A DNA stretch of 9,106 nucleotides, from contig MVRP01000172.1 of assembly GCA_002067405.1 (NCBI GenBank), forward strand, positions 1 through 9,106. Reading direction: 5' to 3'. The notes under the pieces were generated by a model. That model saw only the letters and a program-made list of their open reading frames with translations, was not told the DNA's origin and made no database searches. Every line of letters begins with the position of its first letter. Position 1 is the first letter of the stretch. Positions 1-6,749 of the stretch are shown piece after piece. The DNA is from Syntrophorhabdaceae bacterium PtaU1.Bin034 (lineage in GTDB: Bacteria > Desulfobacterota_G > Syntrophorhabdia > Syntrophorhabdales > WCHB1-27). Position numbers and translations under genes: made by a program.

Positions 1-25
1 ATGATCTGCGCTCACCCATGTAGCG

Positions 26-63
26 TAGCATAAAATGCTATAATGGTCACGTTATTTTGTGAC
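26..63 (+). promoter_or_regulatory. Extended -10 promoter with overlapping palindromic operator candidate
   Basis: An extended -10 element, TGCTATAAT, lies at 36-44; I see no good -35 hexamer, as is usual for extended -10 promoters. A perfect 6-bp inverted repeat (TAGCAT, AAA, ATGCTA) at 26-40 overlaps its left edge. A second inverted repeat (GTCAC, 8 nt, GTGAC) spans 46-63, over the expected transcription start. The arrangement suits an autorepressed small operon, for example toxin-antitoxin type, but that is inference; the only reading frame just downstream is broken. Promoter-like sites also occur by chance in AT-rich DNA. Confidence 0.35.
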
Positions 64-278
64 AATTCCTAAGGAAGACTACCAAAAGCCCTCGGCGAGA
101 TTCAGGGGGCGCTAGCGGGGTGCGTAGGCAATCTCATCATTCTCGGTGGCTATCTTGATTCTGACGATTCGCTCGATTCCGAGAACACGCACTATGTGCT
201 CATGGCGGCTAAGATATCGTCCAGGTCGCCTCTCAGGCCGTGAAGAAGGCCCTTAGCTATACGTACCCGATGGTGTAA
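59..278 (+). pseudogene. Broken small open reading frame, unknown family
   Basis: Joining three frames gives a protein-like sequence of roughly 70 residues. It starts at GTG 59 (reading TIPKEDYQK), continues in the next frame from about 88 (ALGEIQGALAGCVGNLIIL, then LDSENTHYVLMAAKI), and finishes from about 219 as VQVASQAVKKAL to a TAA at 276-278. Both frame changes are what a single-base deletion would cause; the first falls in an A run at about 83-87. I do not recognise the family. There is no clear ribosome binding site, and GTG 59 lies close to the predicted transcription start, so the true start is unknown. It may be a decayed gene or chance similarity to coding sequence. Confidence 0.3.
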
Positions 279-387
279 GCTGAAACCGAAAGGCCGGGCT
301 CCACTGGTTTAGCGGTGTCTCCGGCAATTTGCTTAGACTCGGAACACTTGTGTGGTATAGTACCGAAAAGGAGAGAGCTTCCTTAAC

Positions 388-1521
388 ATGAAGAAAACCC
401 GCCCCGGTAGTACGCGGAATACCGTGAGCGATGATCAGGCAATTAGCATCCTGCTTGAGAACATCAGGAAACTGGTGCAAACAGCCAGAAGGACGGCTGT
501 GGCCGCCATCAATTCTGTACAAGTTGTCACCAACTTTGAAATAGGGCGCCTGATCGTCGAGCATGAACAGGCCGGAGCGCGACGGGCAGAATATGGGAAG
601 GAGGTCCTGAGAACACTATCTACGCGGTTGATGAATGAATTCGGTCAAGGGTTTTCGAAGCGCAATCTCGAATACATGCGCAGGTTTTATCTCCTCTACC
701 GGGAAAGACTTCCGCAGATTGCGCAGACACCGTCTGCGCAATTGCCTGTCCAGGTGGAAGGCCGCGAAGCCGGCAGAATAACGCAGACACCGTCTGCGCA
801 ATTCAGTCTTGGCTGGTCCCATTATGTCTTCCTGATGGCTATAGACGATGGCGAGGAGCGGAGTTTCTATGAGATCGAGGCCCTAAGCCAGAACTGGTCG
901 CTCCGGGAACTCAAACGCCAGTTCAACTCAGGCCTTTACGAGCGTCTCGCTCTGAGCCGTGACAAGAAAAGGCTCCGTGAGCTGTCCGAAAAGGGCCAGA
1001 TCGTCTCCGCACCTCAAGACGTGATCAAAGACCCCTACGTGCTGGAATTCCTGGGTCTGCAATCGAAGACCGGCTATTCGGAGCGGGACCTGGAAACCGC
1101 CATTATTGACAGGCTGGAGCACTTCCTGCTGGAGTTGGGGAAAGGTTTTCTTTTTGAGGCTCGTCAGAAACGTTTTACCTTCGGCTCGGACAACTTCTAC
1201 GTGGACCTTGTGTTCTACAATCGATTGCTTCGCTGCTACGTTTTGATTGATCTGAAGATCGGCAAACTTACCCATCAGGATTTGGGGCAGATGCAGATGT
1301 ACGTGAACTATTTCGACCGCTACGTGTGCCAGAAAGACGAGAACCCATCGGTTGGCATTGTGCTGTGCAAAATGAAACATAATGCCATGGTGGAGTTGAC
1401 TCTGCCAAAAAATGCCAATATCTATGCCTCTCAATATCAACTCTACTTGCCCTCAAAAGAGGACCTGAGAAGGCGGCTTATGGAATGGGCCGAGGAGAAT
1501 TCCGATCAATCGGGCACATGA
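388..1521 (+). CDS. yhcG: DUF1016/YhcG-family PDDEXK nuclease
   Basis: This 377-residue protein matches the two-part architecture of the YhcG family (formerly DUF1016), and its length is typical. Residues about 20-185 form the helical N-terminal DUF1016 domain, including the conserved WSHY motif at 143-146. Residues about 210-355 form the PDDEXK nuclease domain: E257 in FEARQKR, D273 in YVDLVFYNRLL, D288-x-K290 in VLIDLKIGKL, and Q301 downstream. All expected catalytic residues are present, so it is probably an active DNA endonuclease. Family members are linked to restriction-like defence and mobile islands, but the biological role is not settled. A purine-rich AAGGAGA lies about 14 nt before the ATG, rather far away; an in-frame GTG at 424 is a weaker alternative start. 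The linker at residues 110-140 carries two copies of QTPSAQ 20 residues apart, encoded by palindromic DNA. It stands alone, with no partner gene. Its upstream neighbour is a broken frame and its downstream neighbour an attachment site. Confidence 0.9.
   Translation: MKKTRPGSTRNTVSDDQAISILLENIRKLVQTARRTAVAAINSVQVVTNFEIGRLIVEHEQAGARRAEYGKEVLRTLSTRLMNEFGQGFSKRNLEYMRRFYLLYRERLPQIAQTPSAQLPVQVEGREAGRITQTPSAQFSLGWSHYVFLMAIDDGEERSFYEIEALSQNWSLRELKRQFNSGLYERLALSRDKKRLRELSEKGQIVSAPQDVIKDPYVLEFLGLQSKTGYSERDLETAIIDRLEHFLLELGKGFLFEARQKRFTFGSDNFYVDLVFYNRLLRCYVLIDLKIGKLTHQDLGQMQMYVNYFDRYVCQKDENPSVGIVLCKMKHNAMVELTLPKNANIYASQYQLYLPSKEDLRRRLMEWAEENSDQSGT
718..803 (+). repeat. Two in-frame palindromic repeats encoding QTPSAQ inside yhcG
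   Basis: A 22-bp identical direct repeat sits at 722-743 and 782-803, exactly 60 bp apart, so the reading frame is kept. Each copy is itself a hairpin. In the first, ATTGCGCAGAC (718-728) pairs perfectly with GTCTGCGCAAT (732-742) around the loop ACC. In the second, the core CGCAGAC/GTCTGCG (782-788/792-798) is kept but the outer base pairs are lost. The encoded peptide QTPSAQ lies in the linker just before the conserved WSHY motif. From memory, similar QTxSxx tracts recur at this place in other DUF1016 proteins; this was not checked. Confidence 0.8.
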
Positions 1522-1583
1522 GCGGATCAGACGATAGCGCGCCTATAGACACTACAAAGACAGGCATTTTCGGCGATTTCTAG

Positions 1584-1603
1584 TGTGATAAATTTGTGAT
1601 AAA
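1584..1603 (+). repeat. Paired direct repeat TGTGATAAA, possible integrase arm sites
   Basis: TGTGATAAA occurs at 1584-1592 and again at 1595-1603, 11 bp apart, about one helical turn. It lies about 125 bp before the tRNA fragment. This spacing and position resemble arm-type integrase binding sites, which is inference. The DNA at about 1605-1660 has further short repeats (GACCGAAA-like and AATCGAT motifs). I see no gene between the nuclease stop and the tRNA fragment. Confidence 0.4.
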
Positions 1604-1726
1604 ACAGATCGAAAAAGACCGAAATCGATGGAATGGATCAAACCATATGGAATCGATAAAGCTGAGCAGTATCAGTGCGTTAGGGGAATCAGGCCACGTA
1701 TCAAGGACCGTCGGAATGTCTTAAAA

Positions 1727-1772
1727 TCGGGCCATAACCCGAAGGTCGCAAGTTCAAATCTTGCCCCCGCAA
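1727..1772 (+). pseudogene. 3' fragment of an initiator tRNA-Met (CAT) gene, attachment site core
   Basis: The segment folds as the 3' part of a tRNA. An anticodon stem TCGGG/CCCGA (1727-1731/1738-1742) encloses a loop containing CAT. The T arm is perfect: GCAAG (1748-1752), the 7-nt loop TTCAAAT, and CTTGC (1760-1764). The 3' acceptor strand is CCCCGCA plus discriminator A (1765-1772), as in bacterial tRNA-fMet. The anticodon loop has 6 instead of 7 nt, no D arm or 5' acceptor strand precedes it, and CCA is not encoded, so it is not a working tRNA. A tRNA 3' end directly before an integrase gene is the classic remnant of site-specific integration. Confidence 0.75.
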
Positions 1773-1787
1773 TTTAAGTAATATCAG

Positions 1788-1817
1788 GGACTTGCAGAAC
1801 ATGCAGGTCCTTTTTTT
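1788..1817 (+). terminator. Rho-independent terminator after the tRNA fragment
   Basis: GGACTTGCA (1788-1796) pairs with TGCAGGTCC (1802-1810) over 9 bp with one G-T wobble and a 5-nt loop, followed at once by seven T. It probably ended the original tRNA transcript. Confidence 0.75.
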
Positions 1818-1835
1818 ATGTATTTTTTGCCGTTG

Positions 1836-1856
1836 TGTACCCTAAATTGTACCCTA
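1836..1856 (+). repeat. Paired direct repeat TGTACCCTA, possible integrase arm sites
   Basis: TGTACCCTA occurs at 1836-1844 and 1848-1856, 12 bp apart, between the two terminator copies and about 100 bp before the integrase start. It mirrors in spacing the TGTGATAAA pair on the other side of the tRNA fragment. A role as integrase or excisionase binding sites is inferred from position. Confidence 0.45.
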
Positions 1857-1954
1857 CGGCACCGGATCGGTAAGTAATACTGGGGGAGTGCAGAACAAGC
1901 GGGTCCCTTTTTTATTACCAAGGCGGGATCTGTCATCTATGAGGAGGTGCCGGG

Positions 1955-2796
1955 ATGGCGAGTCTCAAGAAACGCGGTAAGATGTATTACATGCAGTATT
2001 ACGTGGGGAAGAAGAAGGTGGTGAGGTCCCTCGGGACGTCGTCCCTCCAGATCGCGAAGGAGAAGATCAGGCAGCATGAGTCAGCCCAATTCCGCGGGGA
2101 GGAGGTAGCCATGCCGACGAGAACCCCCATAGCCGAAGTGTCGGCGCTTTCATCAGAAACATGATCGGCAAGAAAAGGATGCGCAACGCCGCGAAGGATA
2201 TCTACTACCTCAGGGAGGCCTTCGGGTCTGTCTGCCCTGAACTCCGGATCAAGAACGAGAAGATAAGCAGGAAGGGAAAGAAGCGTTCTTCCATCAAGGC
2301 GTGCAGGCGCATAGAGGCGTCCTATTTCGGTGGGTACGGACAGCCGACATGGCGGCTGCGATCGCGGACCATGTGAGGTGCAAGGGTATCAAAGGCAAGA
2401 CGGCGAACCGGTTTCGGGAAGTTCTTGTCCGTCTGTACAACTGGGCAATGAAGGAGGGCGGGGTGAGGATGCCGGGGAACGTGAATCCTGCCGCCGCAGT
2501 GGAGCGGTACAAGGAAACGACGCCGGTCATCCGTTTCCTGGACCGGGATCAAATCGTAGAGCAAGTGGCGGCGCTCACGGACTGGCCCGTATTGCGAGTC
2601 GTGGTAGCGATCTACATCTATGCCGGATTGAGACGGGAGGAACTGCTATGGCTGATTGCCGATGATGTGGATTTGACCGCGGCGCCGAGAGGCGTGATCA
2701 GAGTTCGGGCAAAGGAGGTCAACGGGGAATTCTGGCAGCCGAAAACCGCCAAGAACAGGGTGGTGCCCATCAGCCGAACCCTGAAGACATATCGTA
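1955..2796 (+). pseudogene. Tyrosine recombinase (phage-type integrase), frameshifted and 3'-truncated
   Basis: Three successive frames together give most of an integrase. Residues from ATG 1955 form an arm-type DNA-binding domain (YYMQYYVGKKKVVRSLGTSS). After a frame change at about 2130-2148 comes the core-binding domain (AFIRNMIGKKRMRNAAKDIY). After a second change at about 2330 it continues with VRTADMAAAIADHV, and then the start of the catalytic domain: AGLRREELLWL with the catalytic Arg codon at 2631-2633, and the beta-hairpin Lys region PKTAKNRVVPIS. Both frame changes fit single-base deletions. Similarity stops at about 2795 (LKTY); the HxxR and Tyr-nucleophile boxes are absent, and the frame runs on to 2861 in unrelated sequence. 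GAGGAGG-type bases (1939-1946) precede the start. It must have served integration into the adjacent tRNA, but it is inactive as it stands. A convergent minus-strand gene is fused at the break. Confidence 0.85.
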
Positions 2797-3237
2797 CTCG
2801 AAGCCGCTCCGGTGCTTCAGTCCCCGCGTGGTTCCGAAACAGCAGAGCCGGTGGGGGATGAGGTTCCACCACTCGTTCATGGGAAAGTAGATGGGGATCG
2901 ACCGGACCTTCCCGTCAGGGTCGGCGTAGAGCTTCTTTATGAAATCCGCGTTGGCCGGGTTCAGGCAATCATGGCCGTTCACCGTGAAGTAGTCGACGTT
3001 TTGGGGGATGAGCCTGTCGCCGAGCTCTTTCGCCATGTCCGTCCAGTTCGTGCCGCGGCTGAGCATCTGCTCGTACCTGGCGCGGTCCGCGTCGGTGCTG
3101 TCTTTCTTCAATACCATGATGCCCGGCCGTATGATGCCCGAGGTTTTGATACCTTCGTCATCCAGCCCCAGGAGGGGCGTGAGAAATTCTTCGTTATCCT
3201 CGTAGGGCACACGATGTGCCGCCGATTGTCTGTTCAT
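2770..3237 (-). pseudogene. Gp3-like (recombination directionality factor-like) protein, C-terminus truncated
   Basis: The frame starts at ATG 3237, preceded by GAGGA and 12 nt after the stop of the ATPase gene, so it is the third gene of the leftward operon. The native part is about 147 residues; after about 2795 it enters integrase DNA and stops at 2770. Features are GIIRPGIMVLKK (residues 34-45), LIPQNVDYFTVNG (76-88), then VRSIPIYFPMNEWWNLI (111-127). The order of a short beta motif, a P-x-x-x-DYF segment and an I-x-FP motif resembles proteins annotated as Gp3-like recombination directionality factors or hydrolase/metal-binding proteins in phages and integrative elements. This assignment is tentative and from memory. 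A role in excision would suit the neighbouring integrase and att site, while operon linkage to SbcCD-like genes suggests DNA end processing. The lost C-terminal part may have held metal-binding cysteines. Confidence 0.45.
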
Positions 3238-3251
3238 CGTTTCGTCCTCGT

Positions 3252-5626
3252 TTAGTTGTTGGCTGTTATCGTAATGCCGCCCGGCTTGAGGGAGATCACC
3301 GCGTTCGCCATAGCGAGCAACTCGGGGGTGTGGGTGATGCAGAACTCCTGCCGGTATCCCCCGAGCGCGAGCACCTTCTGTTTCATCCGGAAATAGGCCC
3401 TTTCCCTCTCAGGGTCGAGCGCCCCGTCCCTCTCGTCGGTAAAGATCGTGGCGAGTCCCTGCCGTGCCGCAGCTTGTTGCAGATGCAGATGGCCTTGGCG
3501 ACCGTGTCTTCCACGATGGTGGCTTCTCCGCCCGAGAGCTTCCGGATGCTCTTCGACTTGTTCGTGTTCGCGTCGAACACGGGGATATCGGAGCCTTCCT
3601 TCAGCCTGCCGGCCCGGGTCATCTCCTGGGTTGAATCCCACGGTGAAGGGGGAGTCGTACACCCGGAGCAGCTCGCTCGCGATGCTCGCGATGGCAGGGC
3701 CCGCGTCGTCTATTTCGAGGGGTATGATCCCATCGTTGCCTAGGGCTTTCTCCATGACGGCCCACTCGGAGATCTCCTTTTTCAGGAAGTCGATCTCCTT
3801 GCCGAGGTCGTCGGATTTGGTTTCCGACTCGGCGATCCGCCTCACGGCCTCGTCGAGGGCGCTAGCTTTCTTTCTCAAGGCCGCCTCCTCTGACCTTCGG
3901 CCGTCGATGCGGCTTGAGAGCGTGGAAATGGCCTGCATGATTTCGTCTTTCGCTTCCTCCAGCGCCGGGTCGATAACGATCCGGGCAGCCTCCTCTTCCC
4001 GCGCCTTGATTTCTGCCTCGATCACGGCAATGGTCCTATCGGCTTCAAGAAGGTAGTCTCCCCTTTCTTTCTCCAGGGCAGCCAGTTCCGCTTTCAGGCC
4101 CGGCAATTCCTTTTCTGCCTGTTCCGCCTCCATCAGTTGTTTGGTTTCGTCCTTCAAAGCCGTGATCCTTTCCTCGGCTTTCTGTATCTCGTCCGCGAGG
4201 GCCCTCTTCGTCGACAGCAGTTGCTCGGCCTCTTTTCGAAGGGAAGGCAGGGCGGCGCACTTCCGGCGGAGGTCGGCCAGTTCTTGAGTGAGTCTTTCTT
4301 GTATTGGGTCCCTGGCCCCGGCGAGCCTTCGCAGTTCCGCTTCCTTTGCGGGGATGATCCTTTTTGCCTCCCGCGCATCGGTGAGAAAGGGGCATGTACT
4401 GGCTCCCGTCGCGTCGCACCGGTACTCGGCAAGCTTTCGGACTTTCGCCTTCAGTTCCCTGACGGCGGCCCCGATCTTGTCAATGGCGTGTTGTCGGGTG
4501 AGCTTTAACCCTTCGAGTTCCCTTTCCTTGTCCTTGGCGAGCTTTTCTGCGGTTTGAAGCTCCGATATCTGCGTGTTAACCCGTATATAGCCCTCATCGC
4601 AGAGCTTAGCCGAGTTCTTCAGGTTTGATAACTTCTCCTCGAGACTCTTAAGCTCCGAGGCCTTCAGCCTCAAAAAGCCGAGGTTAGCATGGAGGTTCCC
4701 GGTTCTCGTGATCCTTTCCGCTAATGCTGCCGCTTTTGCGCGGGAAGCGGTCAATCTCGTCTCGCGGTTCTTGCGCAGCCCCTCCGCCTCGTTTTTCCTC
4801 GCCTTTATGTCTGCGAAAAGCTTCTCTTTTGCCTTCTGCCGCTCTTCCTGGAGCGCGATCTTCGTGGTGGTTTCCGAGAGGCTCCGCTCCACGTCCTGTC
4901 GCTCCGCTTCGAGGGATCGGATGTTTTCTGCCAGGCGCGAGAGGTCCGATTGGACCTCTCGGGTTCTCGATGCTTTTTCTTCTTTGCTGGATATGATGCG
5001 CAGCAAATCCTCCTTCGCGCTCATAAGATGGCCAAGGCGGTCCTGGAGAGCTTTTCGTATCCTGCCGGCCTTGTCGGACAGCGCCTTGATGCCGTCTATA
5101 CCGAGCAGCTCGGCGAGGATCTCCTTGATGTCGCCCTTGCTGTACCTGGAGAAGCTTTTTGCCCGCTGGTCCCTGAAGTTCGATATGAAGTAGAGCTGCG
5201 GCGTGCCGAAGACGGCTTCCACCGCCCGGTCGAAGCTCTCCGTTCCGCCATCCGGGTTCAGTGGCTTCCACCCGCCGTTGACCTCCTCGTAGAGGTAGCA
5301 CTTCTGTCGTCTCTTGATGGCGTCGATAGAGATAACCGACTTGTGCCTTGTCCCGTTTATGCGGGAGACGAAATCTTGCACGCGTCCGGTCCATAACACT
5401 CCTCGTAGAAGCTGAAAGCCTCCGGCGAGTAGCTGTTGTTCACCTTCGACGGCATGACCCGGAAGTGGTGCATGTTGTCCACGATCGTCGTCTTTCCCCT
5501 GCCGTTCGGGGCGTCGAAGACGATGATCCCGTCCGGCAGGACCGAAAAGTCTATCTCGACCTCGTGAAGCCCCATGCCCGACAGGATCCCCTCGAACTCC
5601 CTAAGCAGCAAATAGTCCGGTTTCAT
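3252..5626 (-). pseudogene. SbcC/Rad50-like coiled-coil ATPase with three frameshifts
   Basis: An SMC/Rad50-type ATPase of about 790 residues when frames are joined. The start ATG 5626 follows AAGGAG by 7 nt and gives MKPDYLLLREFEGI. The Walker A motif APNGRGKTT is at about 5486-5512. The frame breaks at about 5380-5386 (ECYGPDA to RVQDFVSRING), fitting a one-base deletion. Long charged heptad-like coiled coil follows on both sides of a possible hook with cysteines at residues 328 and 336 of the long frame (CDATGASTCPFL). Near the 3' end, a one-base insertion at about 3630 (in a C run) and a one-base loss at about 3465 put 160 bp out of frame. That segment encodes the ABC signature KLSGGEA (about 3524-3540). 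Back in frame are Walker B/D-loop TIFTDERDGALDPE and the H-loop ITHTPEL. It partners with the adjacent SbcD-like gene in known Mre11-Rad50 systems. All motifs survive, so the breaks are recent or are sequencing errors. Confidence 0.85.
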
Positions 5627-6433
5627 CGCATGTCTCCTTTTCAAAGTAGCGGTTGAGGATGGTTTGTTCGTCCAGGGTTTGGAGCATTTCGAGCTTAGCA
5701 AGCAGGCTCGCCGTGACCGGCTGGCCGTTCAGCTCACCCCATCGTTGCAGTTTTTCCTCCAGGGATGCCAGTCTCGATGTACCCTCGGACCGCACGTTGG
5801 TCATGGGGATCACCGTCTTGTCGATCTTCACGCGAGCGGCCCTTTTTCATAGGCGATCCTTCTCAACGCCGCATCGTCCACCCCGGATTCGTTCGCTACG
5901 CCCCAGGTCTGGAACAGGTCTCTCAACAGTTCGGCATACTCCACGCCCGCCGTTCCCATGGAACGGGTACCGGCAGCCATCAGTGATGCTTTCGTGACGG
6001 AAGGCAGGCAGTAAATCAGAAGGGACGTGTCATCCAACATGTCCGTTCTTCCGTCGAATTCGATGAACCTGCGTGGTTCTTTCCCGGCCAGGCATACCTG
6101 CCGGGGAAGACCGGTCGCATAGACCGGGTATCTTGTCTTGAGCTTGCTGAACACTTCCGTGCTGTTGGTGATATCGTGGGTGGGTGTGCCGCTCACGATG
6201 ACGACCGGCGCGACGTCGCCGCACCGGTACACGAAATCAATCGCGGCGAGCGTCCCCGGTGAGCCGAGGATAAGTCCTCTCTCGAAAACGTCTCCTGCAA
6301 TGGCTATCAGGTCGGGCATTTCAGCCCGGGCCGTTCCGATGATCCGGTCGCAGCATTCGATGGTGTTCTTCAGCCGGTTCGCCTCGTCGTCAAAGTGCAG
6401 GTCGGCACAGTGAAGGACCGTCGTGCCTTCCAT
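5601..6433 (-). pseudogene. SbcD/Mre11-like metallophosphoesterase, internally deleted and frameshifted
   Basis: ATG 6433 has a perfect AGGAGG (6438-6443) 4 nt upstream. The first 201 codons hold calcineurin-like phosphoesterase motifs: D11-x-H13 in CADLHFDD, G47-D48 in AGDVFERG, and GTPTHD at 82-87 in place of the usual GNHD/E. The expected later metal ligands (a further His and the GHxH motif) are missing: after FQTWGVANES (about residue 183) the sequence jumps to DDAALRRIAYEKG, which looks like the protein's C-terminal region. This suggests an in-frame internal deletion. A one-base loss at about 5832 then shifts the frame; the remaining 76 codons (VKIDKTVIPMTNVRSEG, EEKLQRWGELNGQPV) run to a TAG at 5601, overlapping the ATPase start by 26 bp. 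First gene of the leftward operon; its product should pair with the ATPase as an end-processing nuclease. Without the GHxH motif it would be inactive. Confidence 0.75.
5634..5639 (-). promoter_or_regulatory. Ribosome binding site of the SbcC-like gene
   Basis: AAGGAG on the minus strand lies 7 nt before ATG 5626. It decides for that start over the longer in-frame ATG at 5701, whose 25 extra residues do not look like an SMC N-terminus and overlap the phosphoesterase reading frame. Confidence 0.7.
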
Positions 6434-6476
6434 AAGTCCTCCTGTTCATGTTATTTGAAATTTTCGAATGACGTTT

Positions 6477-6510
6477 CCCCTCGTGTTTTCCGCGGGATGC
6501 GGAAAAGGGG
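6477..6510 (-). promoter_or_regulatory. Hairpin in the leader of the SbcD-SbcC operon
   Basis: TTTTCCGC (6486-6493) and GCGGAAAA (6499-6506) form a perfect 8-bp stem with a 5-nt loop. CCCC (6477-6480) and GGGG (6507-6510) can extend it across a 5-nt bulge. It lies about 45-75 bp upstream of the phosphoesterase start. No T run follows on the minus strand, so it is not a simple terminator; an operator or leader structure is possible. Confidence 0.4.
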
Positions 6511-6614
6511 CGCTTTTCGGGTGCCTAATTAAGGTACTGAAACTAAGGGAATATTACCTCGGGGAGGGCCGATGGGCCGCAACCGCGATTGGGTGATGGC
6601 CTTGTCTGGCGGAA

Positions 6615-6650
6615 GCCCGGGTCGCTTCCCGCCCACGAAGCGACCCGGGC
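6615..6650. repeat. Perfect 14-bp inverted repeat (strong hairpin)
   Basis: GCCCGGGTCGCTTC (6615-6628) is exactly complementary to GAAGCGACCCGGGC (6637-6650), with an 8-nt loop CCGCCCAC. No T run follows on either strand, so it is not a standard terminator. It sits in a gene-free stretch left of the IS3 fragment. A second, weaker inverted repeat follows: GAGGTGGC (6683-6690) and GCCACCTC (6726-6733). Confidence 0.8.
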
Positions 6651-6749
6651 AAGAAGTGAAAACCGTGGTAGCTCTGCCGAATGAGGTGGCTTGGGTAGAA
6701 CAGCTTTCCGTCAATCAGGAGTCAGGCCACCTCTCCCTTCAGACCTGTA

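Larger units (their letters stand above)
1775..1915 (+). repeat. Imperfect direct repeat of the tRNA-downstream terminator region
   Basis: The block at 1775-1818 (TAAGTAATA, terminator stem, T run) recurs at 1871-1914, 96 bp further on, with about ten substitutions. Shared pieces include TAAGTAATA, TGCAGAACA, GGTCC and TTTTTTAT. In the second copy the hairpin has lost several pairs (GGGGG side against GCGGGTCCC), so it is a weakened terminator. Duplicated tRNA-flanking sequence suggests boundaries of two successive insertions at the same tRNA. Confidence 0.6.

Noticed and set aside
718..803. CRISPR-like repeat pair
   Set aside because: Only two copies, inside an intact coding frame, with no array or cas genes; a palindromic coding repeat explains it better.
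928..1440. 170-codon minus-strand frame inside the nuclease gene
   Set aside because: Antisense to the conserved PDDEXK domain, with no family signal; a shadow of the real gene.
1727..1772. Complete tRNA gene
   Set aside because: Only the anticodon stem onward is present, the anticodon loop is one base short, and no D arm or 5' acceptor strand precedes it.
3216..4056. Long plus-strand frames opposite the SbcC-like gene
   Set aside because: The minus strand encodes the LSGGE signature and Walker B motif there; the plus-strand frames are Ser/Arg-rich shadows of GC-rich coiled-coil DNA.
5627..5701. Upstream ATG at 5701 as the SbcC-like start
   Set aside because: The 25 extra residues are not SMC-like and overlap the phosphoesterase frame; ATG 5626 has AAGGAG at 7 nt.
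6615..6650. Rho-independent terminator
   Set aside because: The stem is strong but no T run follows on either strand.
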